64,000 bases of DNA from Edaphochlamys debaryana (lineage: Eukaryota; Chlorophyta; Chlorophyceae; Chlamydomonadales), in assembly GCA_016858145.1 (NCBI GenBank), contig JAEHOE010000025.1:248001-312000 (forward strand), given 5' to 3'. A model generated the notes under the pieces. The model did not search any database, was not told where the DNA came from, and saw nothing but the letters and a program-made list of their open reading frames with translations. Every line of letters begins with the position of its first letter. The stretch's first letter is position 1. Positions 1 to 11,000 of this stretch are shown here, one piece after another. Position numbers and translations under genes: made by a program.

Positions 1-2980
1 CACGAAACACACCACCTGCACCGCCAGCCCCCGGGCCAGGCACAGCACCGGCACGCGAAACACACCTGCCTCCCCCCCTCCCCTCTCTTTCCCCCCCCCC
101 CCCCACCTGCACCGCCAGCCCCCGGGCCAGGTACCAGGCGATCTTGCGTGTGTCGCAGAAGCACAGCAGCGCGCCGTCGCGGCTCAGCATGCGGCAGTTC
201 TCGTACACCTGGCGGTTGGCGGTTGGGGCGGTTGGGGGTTGCCTGCTGCCGTCTGAGCCCCCTGCCTGAGGAGCAGCCCTTCCCTCGGCCTTCGGACCCC
301 GCCCAACCACGGAGCGGAAACGCCCAAGCTCGCACCAGAGTGTGCATCCCCAGGGCCTGCCCCGGGCCCCCACGCACCCTGCCCTTGGCGCTGAACTTCT
401 CAATCAGCCACCGTCGCCGCTCCGCCGCCGCCGCCGGGTCGTTCCGCGCGCACTTGCCCGCCCCCCCGCCGCCGCTGCCGCCGCCGCCGCCGGGGGCCGC
501 GGCGCTGGCGGCGCCGCCGGGGCCCGTGTGACCCCAGATCGGCAGCCGGCCGGCCGCCGCCGCGGCCAGCAGCCGGACGAGCGAGCCGGCCGCCTCCCGA
601 AGTACGGCAGGACAGGAGTCGTACTGTACGGCATACGGCTCATCGGCCAGGGCCTGAAGGGATTGCGCCAGGGTCCATCGCGACTCGCTAGCCAGCATAG
701 CGGAGGCACAGTCTGAATCTGCAGCAGGATATATAACTCCACTACAGACATCACAAATGCCTTTCCCGCTACTCACCCGGTTCACCTCCGCCACCGCCGC
801 CGCCGCCAGGCGCAGCAGGGCCGCCGCGTCCCGCGGCGGCGGCCGCGCCGCTGCCAGCGCCGCCACTGCCGCGTCGGGCAACACCGCCGCCGGGCCCACA
901 TCCAGCCGCCGCGCCGCCGCGTCCCGCCAGCGGCACAGCGCAAACACAGAGTCTGCCGCCGCCGCCGCCGCCTCGCCGGTGCCAGCGGCGGTGGCAGCAG
1001 CGGCGGCGGCGGCGCCGTCAGCGGCGGCGAAAGCCGCGGCGCCGTTAGAGGCGGAGAAGTGCTTGCGCAGGATGCCGAGCGCCGCCGCCGTCGCCGTGCC
1101 CGCTGACAGGCTGGCGGCGGAGCCGCCGCCGCCCCCACCAGCCGCCGCCGCCGCCGTCGCGGCGGTGGCGGCGGCGTCAGACAGGGGCTTGCGGTAGAGC
1201 GAGAGGCTTAACTGGTGGGATCGCAGCGCGGCGTGGCCCAGCGGCGTCGGCACGGGCCGAACCGTACCGCCGCCGCCGCTGCTGCCGCCGCCGCCGTCAG
1301 CATCGTCGCCGCCGCCGCCGTCGCCGGCAGTCACCGCCTGCATGATCACCAGAGGCACCTCCACAAAGGCATCTGCGGTGGCGGCGGCGCCAGCCGGCGG
1401 CGGCGGCGGCAGGGCCAGCGGCGGGCGAGGCAGCGATGGCCCCGCCGCCGCCAGTTCCCGACGCAAAACATCTGCCAGGTACCTACAGGGCAAGACACGA
1501 GACGAGGCGCACCCAGCCTCAATCAGCAGCAGACTTTCAGGACCTGGGCACAGTATAGAAGAGGAGCCCCGGCAGCATCAGCGGAGCCGTGATGCCGTAC
1601 GCGCACGGCAACTCACGGCAGGTACCACACGTCCGACACTGCGTACTGCAGCAGCGGCGGGGGCAGCGGGCGGCGGCGCCAGTCGGCCCGCTGGCCCGCT
1701 GCCTTGCCCGCCGCCGCCGCCGCGCCGCCGGGGCCGCAGTGGCGGGCGAGCAGGGCAGCCAGGGAGCGGGACTCGTAGCCCAGGAGCTGGCGGGGGAGGG
1801 GCGGGGAAACAGGGGGGAGGGGGAGAGCGTGCGTGTGTTTTGCGGGCGGCCAGGGAGCGGGACTCGTGGGGGGCGTGGGCGTTCAGAAGGGAGGGCATAG
1901 GGGGGAAAGGGGCGGACGGACTGGCCCTTGTCCCCTCTCCCCTCTCCCCTTCCCCCTCCCCCCCTCCCCCACCTGCGCGGCCTTCTCCGTGTCCCACAGA
2001 CCCACGGGGTAGACCCGGAAGTCCCTCTGCAGCCAGGCCACGTCATTGGCGCCCCCGTGCACCACCTAACAGGGGGTGAGGGGGGAGCACGTGGGGGGAG
2101 GGGGGTGCTCTGCAGCAACCTAGGGACGCAGCCCGCCCCCAACATGCCTCAAGCATGCCGCGCACCCCTGCACATGCAGCCCTCCTGCCCCTCCAGCCCG
2201 CGCTGTACCTTGATCACGGCCGGGTCCGACAGGACGGGGCCCAACGCAGGTCCGATGTGGGCCCCGAGCGCCAGCGGGTCCACCAGCCAGGCCTCGCACC
2301 GCCAGGCGGGGCCCGAGGCGGGCCCACGTGAGCCCCCATGCTGAGTCAGCTCCCCCACTCCTGCCCCTGCTCTCGCCTTGGCCTCCGACCCCTCCGCCTG
2401 CGGCCCCCCCTCCTCCACGCACGGCCCCGCGGCGGCCAGCTGCAGCAGGCACAGGCGGCCGTGGAATGAAGCCAGGGGGGATGCCTCCGTGTCGAGGCCT
2501 ATCTGCCGCTCCTAAAGGGAAGGAGGGGGGTGGAGGCAAGAAAGAGGGAGGCTGACAGGGAGGATGAGGGCGGAGGGTTAGCAAACACGGCGAGAGTGTG
2601 AGGGGCCACGATCCCCGCCCAGAGCTGAATCGTGGCAGCGCTCCAGAGCCCTCCTTGCACCGCGGCCCTCCTTCCTGAGCCCCACACCACTCACCCCCCG
2701 CAGCCGCCTCCCCAGCGCGTACAGCTCTTCCGGGGACGACACGAACCGTACGGAGCACCGCCACGTCACGTCCGTACCCAGGACTGTCACGGAGCGGGCC
2801 TCCACGGGCCCGGCCGGTGCCCTGGCGGGCCCGACGCCGGCCCCGGTCTGGACCCCTCCCGGGCCTGGGCCCAGACCCCCTGCGGCTCTACTGGCCGCGG
2901 GGGGCTCGGGCGGGGAGGCCACGACGAGGGCTGGAGTGGTGAGCTCGGGCGGCGGCGGCGGCCAGGGCCCCGGCGGGCCC

Positions 2981-3011
<31 letters not shown>

Positions 3012-3672
3012 GCTGGGCCGGTACGGCACATGACGTGGCAGCCATGAGGGCATGGATGGCGGGCAGGTAGGGGTGGGTCAGACCCGCCCCTGCTCCTGCC
3101 CCTGTCCCTGTCCCTGACGCCACCCCTGCCCCTCCGCCTCCGCCCGCCCCCGGAGTAGCGCGGCTGTCTATGCCTCCGCTGCCCGCAAGGGGTCCAGGAC
3201 CGGCGTCGCTAGAGCCTGTGCTGGCAGGGGAGCAGGAAGGGCCGTCGACAGCACGCGAGGCTGCGCCCGCGGGGGCAGTGTCGGGGCGGGCGGAGTTGGG
3301 CGGGAGGTGGGGGAAGGGGCGGTCGGAGGGGTCGGCGAAGGGGCGCCACCCCACGGCGTGGGCGGGGCCCGAGGGGCTCCGCCAGCCCCGGCTCCAGCGG
3401 CGGCCGAGTGCCTTAGTCAGCCAGGCTAAGGCCGCGGCGGAGAGGGCGGAAGCGGCCGCGGCGGCGGTGATGGTGGCGAGGAGAGCACGGTGCTCGGCGG
3501 GGGCCCGGCGGGGGCCGGGCGCGGGGTCCTGTGACGGGCCCGGGTAGGGGCCAACGGGCGGAGCAGTCGTGAGCGGCTGCTGCCCAGTCAGCAGCGGGGG
3601 TGCATTCGTGAGAGGACGTGCGGAGACGGGGCTCTGGGGGGGGGCGTTCAAGTGCCGGCCCCTGCCGAGCAT
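1..3672 (-). CDS. RRP6L3-like 3'-5' exonuclease with HRDC and EXD2-like module (partial, 3' end off window)
   Basis: DEDDy-family 3'-5' exonuclease, expected to trim RNA. Exons (minus): 3672-2695, 2511-2209, 2065-1973, 1786-1617, 1482-777, about 683-378, 208-107, possibly 65-<1. The ATG at 3672-3670 gives a Pro/Ala/Gly-rich N-terminus with a hydrophobic stretch near residues 63-85, as in membrane-anchored RRP6L3 and EXD2 relatives. Exo I reads IGLDTEAS, Exo II VVHGGANDVAWLQRDF, Exo III QYAVSDVWYL, so all DEDDy residues are present. An HRDC-like region follows (CRWRDAAARRLDV...VLPDAA). Then comes a segment IEKFSAKGRVYENC, DGALLCFCDTRK, WYLARGLA, which matches the Cys-containing module after the exonuclease in EXD2 and plant RRP6L3. 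The exon 5/6 join (acceptor before 683) is chosen by frame and has a weak pyrimidine tract. The family call rests on motif memory and its exact RNA substrate is unknown. Confidence 0.8.
12..40 (-). repeat. 29-nt copy of the end of the preceding exon plus its donor site
   Basis: Positions 12-40 and 103-131 are identical over 29 nt. On the minus strand the 103-131 copy is the end of an exon of the RRP6L3-like gene (coding LARGLAVQ) and its GT donor. The downstream copy sits in the following intron or next exon. The flanks (cacg..aaacacacc at 1-13 and 53-66) also repeat, which suggests a tandem unit of about 52 bp. Confidence 0.75.
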
Positions 3673-5210
3673 GGCCAAGAGAAAGTCTCGTCATGACAGA
3701 CGCACCTTTTGCTCTCCGCTGTTCGCTTCAGCGTCCCTCATTGTGACTGCGGGTTGCGGATTGCGGAGCGGTGGCTACGCCGCTGTCGGCGCGAATTGCA
3801 TTGCTCGCAGGCGCGCCGCGTGATCACGATGAGCAGTGGTGCTTCGAGTTTGTCAGTACATACTGGGCAGTTGGGCCAAATGCTTTGACGTCTGCGCGGC
3901 CATGGAAGTATACTGTGGTCAAGGCCCAAGACCGTGTGTGTATTGGTCGGCAGCCCCCGCGGTCCCGACGCCTTAGTCACCTTGCCTGTTGTACAATGCT
4001 CCCACCTCCGCGGGCAAGCGGCTCTACGATTCCCCTTGCAGTCGCAATGGCACGCACTACGTGCGTGCGTGCGTAGCCCTCCTTGCCCTTCACCCTTTCC
4101 CCATGCAATCCCATGGCCGCGAGATGACACGAGTCTGGAGCGGAGCATGCCCTCGCTGCGTTGCTCTTGACCTTCCCCGAGCCCGCTGCCACCAGCCAAG
4201 GGCCGTCGCCTACATCGCCGCCGCCTCCATCGCCGCCGCCTCTCTGGACTATTGACCGCTCACAGTCTCCCGCTCTCCCCGACTCGGCCCGTTCGCCCGC
4301 GCCCAGTGTGCCTCGGCAGCGCCCCACACGCTGGCACTCGCTGGGGCACCCCGGGGTCAATGCAACGTGCAACTAGCCGGGTCTGGCCCACCAGCCGGAT
4401 GCGACAGTGTATGTAAGCAAGGAGCAAAGTAGTCCCGCCCAGGAGTACCCCAGCTGCCCAGCACGTAGAGCGCATGTTACCTTCGGTTACCTTGTAACGG
4501 TGAGGGGCAGCCTCTGAGCCCACGGCCGAGAGGTTGACCGAACTCGACCGAACCGACCGGACCCTCAGTACCCTCGGCAACAGCCGATACTGCACTTGCG
4601 AGTTGCGACGCCTGGGCAACTGGTGAGTATGGGTCGATGCCAACCGGACGCGCATGCTCATGAAGTGATTTCGCGTACACGGAGCGTGGGCATACCCGGT
4701 TGCGTACACGCCCCCAAATCCGCTGGCCTTCCTCGCTTCAGGCCAGGGTTCCCGGCGTCCCTCAGTCCCAGCATCGTACTTCAAGCAGCTTGCGTTGTGT
4801 CACACTGTCATACCACACTGCCGTACCAAGAGTCCCCAGAGTACTGCTACCGCTCCACTCCAGATGCGCGACAGGCGCACCCCGGCTGCTGCCCCGTGTG
4901 CCGCCGCGGGGAGCCCCACATGAGCTGCACCGGAGCGCCTCTGCCCTCACCCGCCCGCTCTTGAAAGCACTCCAGATTCAATCGTCCTGCAACAGCCTGC
5001 TTCTTTCCAGCACGCCGCTTCCCGGCCCAGACGCACACCCGGATCTCGGCATCGCCTCCTGCCTGTGTCGGTCGGGTGGACATAGCCCCTCGACTCACGG
5101 AGCGCCCCGCCAGTCAAGCGAGTAGGGCTAGCTAAGGCGCCGCGACGACCACTACGGCTTGCAATAGTCAGGGGCCAGCTGCCAGCACAGTCCTCGGTGT
5201 TTACAATGAA

Positions 5211-5215
5211 GGACC
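5211..5215 (-). terminator. Candidate poly(A) signal (TGTAA) of the kinase gene
   Basis: TTACA on the plus strand is TGTAA on the coding strand, the usual algal poly(A) signal. It is the first one I find below the kinase stop codon at 7054, but the distance is long, so this is tentative. Confidence 0.3.
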
Positions 5216-5490
5216 CCCCTGGGGTCACAGCGCTGAACGCTGGGGCCAAGCGACCCACCTCACGGGCTTGCCCCCTGCAAGCCAGAACGCAAGTCCCTGT
5301 CATAACTTGCACTGACCACACTCAGGTCCCACCTTAGTCCTTGGCACGCAATGACCATGCTCAGCGTGTATCGATGGCCCCTCCTCGGCCGCGCCTCCTA
5401 CCAGTAACCGTTCACCGTTCATCATGTGCTCACACTGTTGGCCGTACACCTCTCGATCCTGGCTCTCCCGACCCCACATTCACTCCCACT

Positions 5491-5683
5491 CTGCGGCTCC
5501 CTCCCGTTTGTTATGCGCCGCAGAGGACTATGTCCCCTTTCCGCAAGGTGCACATCCCATCAAACGCCACGTGTAGCTCACCCGGTCCCCGCCCCTGCCC
5601 TGCGGCTCCCTCCCGTTTGTTATGCGCCGCCGGGCGAAACCCCCCCCCCCCTGCGGCTCCCTCCCGTTTGTTATGCGCCGCAG
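5491..5683. repeat. Three copies of a 31-nt module with terminal inverted repeats
   Basis: Identical 31-nt copies start at 5491, 5600 and 5651. Each begins CTGCGGC. Copies 1 and 3 end GCGCCGCAG, so CTGCGGC and GCCGCAG form a 7-bp terminal inverted repeat; copy 2 ends GCCGCCGG instead. The core contains CCTCCCGTTTGTTATG. Spacings of 78 and 20 nt are irregular. If the kinase transcript ends at the signal near 5211, the module lies in its 3' UTR. Confidence 0.85.
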
Positions 5684-7053
5684 GGTGTGCCCCGCCTCCA
5701 TCAAGGGGCGTCCGGGCCTGCATACTGCACTGATCCGTCCGCCCAGCACAGCGCTTTCCGAGGAGACGCGAGCCACGATCGGCCACGCTCCGTTCTTTAT
5801 GCGACTTGATGAACTCCAACTTGAGCCTCACACAGCCACCACAGGCCATCAGGGCAACAGGGGGGCCTACCAGAGGACACCCCGCCGCCGGCCTAACTGC
5901 ACCATTAACGCAGCATTGAACTTCTCGGGACCCTTGTCATGAAACCGCCCTTCTGAAGAACCAACACAGTCCCCATGAACAACCCTGGCATGCGAGGACG
6001 GCCCCAACCACGCCTCTTTGAAACCGCACTGGATGCCGCTCTTGGCTGTGCCCGCGCCGCACCCCATGCAAACATGATAAGCCCCCCCCTACTGCCGCCG
6101 CAACGCAGCCCAGCCGTCACGTACTTGCAGCTCAAAAACACCCAGCTCAAAACACGCCGTGAGATGCACACGGCTGCCCCTGCCCAGCGCCGTGCGTAGC
6201 TTCCTTGCTGCCAGCCAGAGCCGTGAGGCGAAGTCATACAGCACGGCGCACTGCCACAAGAACAAGACCCGGAGTCATGGCAACTGCCCTGCTCGCTACC
6301 CGCCCTCCACTGCATCCCCCACCCTGCATACCCCCCGCACGCCCCCATTTTGCAGCAGCCCAATTGTGCATTCGACATCGCACAATTGCAAGAGCAAAGG
6401 ACAGAAAGCAGTCACCATGTGCATATCCACACACGCAAGCACCCGTTACGGCTGCACGAACATTCGTACTACTCTTGTCGTACTCCGATAGGTCCGGGAT
6501 GGCCAAAGTCTTTCGTACTTCCGTCACTCCGGGCCTGCACTGTGCACAGCGCGGGTCCCATAACCCCTCTCCACCCCATTCTATCCCTGCCTTGCCTTGC
6601 CATGGACCCCCCTCCCCTCGCTCTGCAGCGCCTCAGCGACAGCCTTTGCATCGAGCACGAATACGCAAGCCTAGGAAACGCACGCATCGATTCTCTCTCT
6701 TTCTCTCTCACTCATCTACCTTACGAACAGCAAACATGCATACGGCACGCACAGGCGTGAAAGGGGTATGCCTGCATGCGCTATTGCGTCCACCGGCGGT
6801 TGCTGGCACATCGGTGGAAGTAGCTCCGGCCCGCTTCAGCGCAGCTCACTCTCTATCGCAGCTGCATCTGGCTGGGGCGCTGTTGCGGGTTTCAAGTACG
6901 GCCCTCGCGGAACACTCAGGACGCGATTCTCTCCAACCTGCGAAGGCACACCCTGCGCCGCTGTCACGCCTGCTCTTGCGTGTGCCCATCTGCCACCGAG
7001 CAGCTTCTCGCTGCTTCCCGCCCCGAGGCTTGGGGCCCTGCCTGAGATGGTCT

Positions 7054-8057
7054 TCAGGCGGCGGGGCCGCCGCCGCCCGAAGTGCTGGACAGCGGTGCGG
7101 CACCATCGGCTCCCGCGGCGATACGGACGCCCACGGGGGTGCTGTACGCACTGTTGTACTGCTCCTCGCCGTCGCCGTCGGCGGCGGCGGCGGCGGCGGC
7201 GCCAAGTCCGACGTCGCCGCCGCCGCTGCTGTCGCCGATCGCCTCCGGCGGCAGGGTCCTCGCGAGCACGGCGGGGTCGATCACAGCGGCGGCGGCGGCG
7301 GCGGCGGCAGTGGGGGTGGCGGCTGCATGGGAGGCAGCGTGCTTAGCGGCTGGGAAGTTTAGGCCGTGGACGCTCGAGGACCCGCCCGAGGAGGGCTGCG
7401 CAGAGGCGGCGGAGTAGCTCGCCGTCGGCCCGCTGCCTCGGCCACCGGCGGCGGCGGCGGCTGCGCTGGCGGCAGCGTCGGCCTTCGCCAGCGGCGGCGA
7501 TGGCGACGGCTGCGGCGGCGGCACGGGCGCGTGCGGCGGCGGCGACGTCCGGAGTGCGCCCGACCCGGACAACCGCGGCGTCGTGGAGGAGGCGTTGGGA
7601 CTGGCCCCGTTGACGGCGGCTGCCGCCGCCGCCGCCACCGCCGCGATCTGTCGTACGGATGTACCGCGTGAGCTGACCTGCTGCGTGGAGCTGACCGGCG
7701 GGACGACTGTCGCGCCGGCGCCGCCGCTTGGCGGGCTCGGGTACGGCAGTACGGCGGCGCCAGGCGCGGCGCCCGCCAGCGCGAGCCCCGGCGGCAGCAT
7801 CGGCGCGCCACCGTAGCTGGCGGCGCCGCCGGCGGCCCTGCCCACCGACGGCGGCGGCGGGCTGGCGTACAGCGGCCCGGGCCACTGCGTCGTCGCCAGC
7901 GCCGCCGCCGACGGCGGTGGCGGCGGCGCCAGGCCTACCATCGGCGGAGCCGTCAGCTGCTGGCCCGGCGCCGCCGCCACCGCCGCCGCCATTCGCATCT
8001 GGTGCTGCTGCATTAGTAATAGCTGCTGCTGTTGCTGCTGGTGTTGTTGGAACGCGA

Positions 8058-8091
<34 letters not shown>

Positions 8092-11000
8092 TAAGAGGGC
8101 CTGGGCGGCGGTGGGGGGGATGGCGACGGGGGCGGGCGGCTGCGGCGGGGCGGAGGCGCCCTGGGTCTGGGCCTGCATTTGGGCCTGCGTGGGCCCGAGG
8201 GACACATGACGTCAGCTGGGGCCCAGTGGGTGGACCTGGCATGGGCCTGATGTATTGGGCCTGGGTAGGGCCTACTCGCGTCCTGCCCTGTCCAGCCCTC
8301 CATACACCCCAGCATCTGCAGCACGCTGACCGCCCCTCCCCTCCCCCAGCACGCGGCACGCGCCCATACACACACGCTTTCCCCCCTGTTTCCCCCCCTT
8401 CCCCGCCCCACCTGCCCCAGCAGCATCTGCAGCACGTTGACCAGCTCCGCGGCGGTGGGGCGGGAGGCGGGGTCGGGCGACCAGCAGGCGGCGGCCACGT
8501 CCCTGAGAGGGGGGGAGGGCAAGGGGGGAGGGGGGGGGCCAAACGGTGTTGGGGGCAGACGCAAGCGCCCCAGGCTCTCGGCCACCAGCGCGGGTTTGCT
8601 TTCGGAAATCGCCCTGCCATTCTGCCCCTCCCCCCCTCCGTCCCCCACCTGTACTCCTTGGGGCAGTGCGGCAGCAGGTTGGGCCGCAGCCCCCGCCGAG
8701 CCATCTGAATGGCCTCCTTGCCGGGGAGCACCTGCGGGCGTCGGGGAGGGGGCGGCGTTGGAGGGTCAGCGTGGGAGGGTCGGCGGGGACGGGGGGGGAG
8801 AGTCGGCGGGGACGGGGGGGGGGGGGGGTCGGCGGGGGACGGGGGAGTGCATAAGCTGAGGGGGTCGCGTCAGGGGGTGCGTGGGAGGGCGCTTGTTGCT
8901 GAGCGGGATCGCGCCGACGCCAGGGAGGTGTGTGTGTGGGAGGGCATGGTTGCGTGGACCCCGGGTGAGGGCGGGGTGCGCGTGTGTACCGTAAGAGGGC
9001 AAGCCCGGTGGCCGAACTGGGCTCCCATACAATGTCGTACGGCAGTGTGCGATGTGCGATGTACGACATCCGCAGATCCCGCCTCACCTGGTCCTGGGGC
9101 ACTCCGTTGACCAGCTCCGCCATCATGATGCCGAAGGAGTAGACGTCCTGACAGGGGGGGGAGGGGGGAGGGGGGGAAGAGTAAGGCGGGGGGGGGAGGA
9201 AGTGGTAGAGGGCGAGAGGGGGGCGTTGGAAAGGGTTGGGCGCGGCCGTCATGCCGTGGGCAGCAGTGCTGCTTGCAACCGCCTCTACCTGAACCCCTCC
9301 CTCACACCCCCTGCCCCCTCTCACCACTGATGACGTCAGCAGCGCTCCCTTGGTGATCACCTGGGGGGCGGGGAATGGGGGCGGGGGTTGTGGGGGTTGT
9401 GGGGGTTGTGGGGGCGGGGGCGGGTGGTGGGGGTGGTGGGGGGTGTAGGCCGGCAGCACTGAGGACACAGCGGCGGCAACCGCAAGGCGGCGGCCCAACT
9501 GCCGATGGTTGAACGCCAGGCGGAGCGCCGTACCTACTGACTGACAGCGGGTCGCGATCGCAGGCCGGCAGCACGGAGGAGCTGGCGGGCGGAATGCTAA
9601 GCCCAGGCGCGGGACTCACCTCGGGTGCCATGTGCGTGAGGGTGCCCAGCGCCCGCGTCACGGTGAAGTGCGGGAAGGCGGCGGCGCCCGCGGCCGCCCC
9701 CGTGCCGCCGTTGGCGCCCCCGCTGGCGGCGCCGCCGGGCCCCGGGCCCTCCTCGCCGTTGGGCGCCCGCATCATGCGCACGCAGCCTGCGGGGTGGGGG
9801 TGGGGGCGGGGGGGGGTCCAAGGTCGGGGACCATGACGTCCGGTGTATGCTCCCAGGATGTCTAGTGTACACTCCCATCATCGAGAGGACCAGCGGGGCC
9901 GGGGGACAGGGGCTCGCATGGCGCAGCTCTGGTGGACCGGTGCAGGCGGGTGCTGCCAGCCATGCGACCGAGGTGGTGCGGACACGTGCGACAGGTGCCG
10001 CCGACTGAGCTACGGGACTGGATGCCCTCCGCAACCCCCCCACCAGCGGCCCCGGTCCCTGCACCCACCGAAGTCCGAGAGCTGTGGAGTGGGTGAAGCG
10101 CCAGGAGAAGGGCGGCGGCGGGTGAGGGCGGCGTGAGAGAAGAGAGGACAAGACGCTCTGATCAAGGGGAGCGGGGGGCCCGCACGGCAGCAGGCTCCTG
10201 CCACACACCCTCCCTTTTCCCCCCACCCACAGCCCCCACCTTGCACACCCAGCCCCGGGGGTCCCGCGGCTGCGTCTTTAACAGCACATTGGAGGGCTTG
10301 AGGTCTGGGGGCGGGGGGGATCGGGGGATCGGGCGGGGAAGTTGGGTCGTGCGAGGGTCCTGGGGCACCTCCCAGTCCCTCACCGCAACACCCCCCACAG
10401 CCTGCATAGCCCGAACCACCCCGCTTGCCCCGAGGGCCCCCACCCCCACCCCCGCCCCCCAGCCCCCTCACCGCAGTGCACCAGTGACAGCGAGTGCAGG
10501 TGCCGTAACGCCAGCGCCACCTCCAGAAGGCAGGTGTAGAGCGCCTGGAGGAGAGGTGGGGTGGAGTGGGGAGTTGGGGACCCGGAAGAGGAGAGAGGAT
10601 GCAGCCGCTAGGCAGGGCGGCGGGGGAGGCGGCCCCTCACTGAACATCCCGCTCAAAACACCTCCCTCGGCCATGGTCCTCTCTCCCTGCCTCCCATCCC
10701 CATCCCCACCCCCATGCCCCCGGCCCCACCGCCAGGTCCAGCCGCGGCCAGCCGTTGGTCTCCACGCCCCTCCGGAAGCCCCCCCGCCGCAGAGTGTCCT
10801 TGAGCGTGCCCGCGTCGCAGTACTCCATGACGATGACCAGGTTGGTGGGGCCTGGGGGGCGGGCGAAACAAAGGGAGCAGCCGTTGCTACGACAGCTCCA
10901 AAGCTCCTGCTCTCCCGCCTAGCGCCTCGCACCCCTCACCTACTAGGCCTCTGCAGCCGAGCCCACCCACTCCATTCGCCCCGCCAGCCCCAGGGGCTCC

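Larger units (their letters stand above)
3673..7053. other. Intergenic: promoter of the exonuclease gene and 3' region of the kinase gene
   Basis: No convincing coding exon lies here; the open frames overlap without family motifs or consistent splice structure. The right part should be the 3' UTR of the minus-strand kinase gene. The only TTACA (TGTAA on minus) that I see in the plausible range is at 5211-5215, which would give a 1.8-kb 3' UTR. The left part upstream of 3672 should hold the promoter of the exonuclease gene. A three-copy 31-nt module lies at 5491-5683. Confidence 0.55.

Noticed and set aside
5491..5683. CRISPR array
   Set aside because: Only three repeats with unequal spacers of 78 and 20 nt in a eukaryotic nuclear context.
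5341..5849. Open frames containing repeated LRLPPVCYAP-type or SRLLCAAG-type peptides
   Set aside because: These are translations of the 31-nt module in different frames; no splice structure or homology supports coding.
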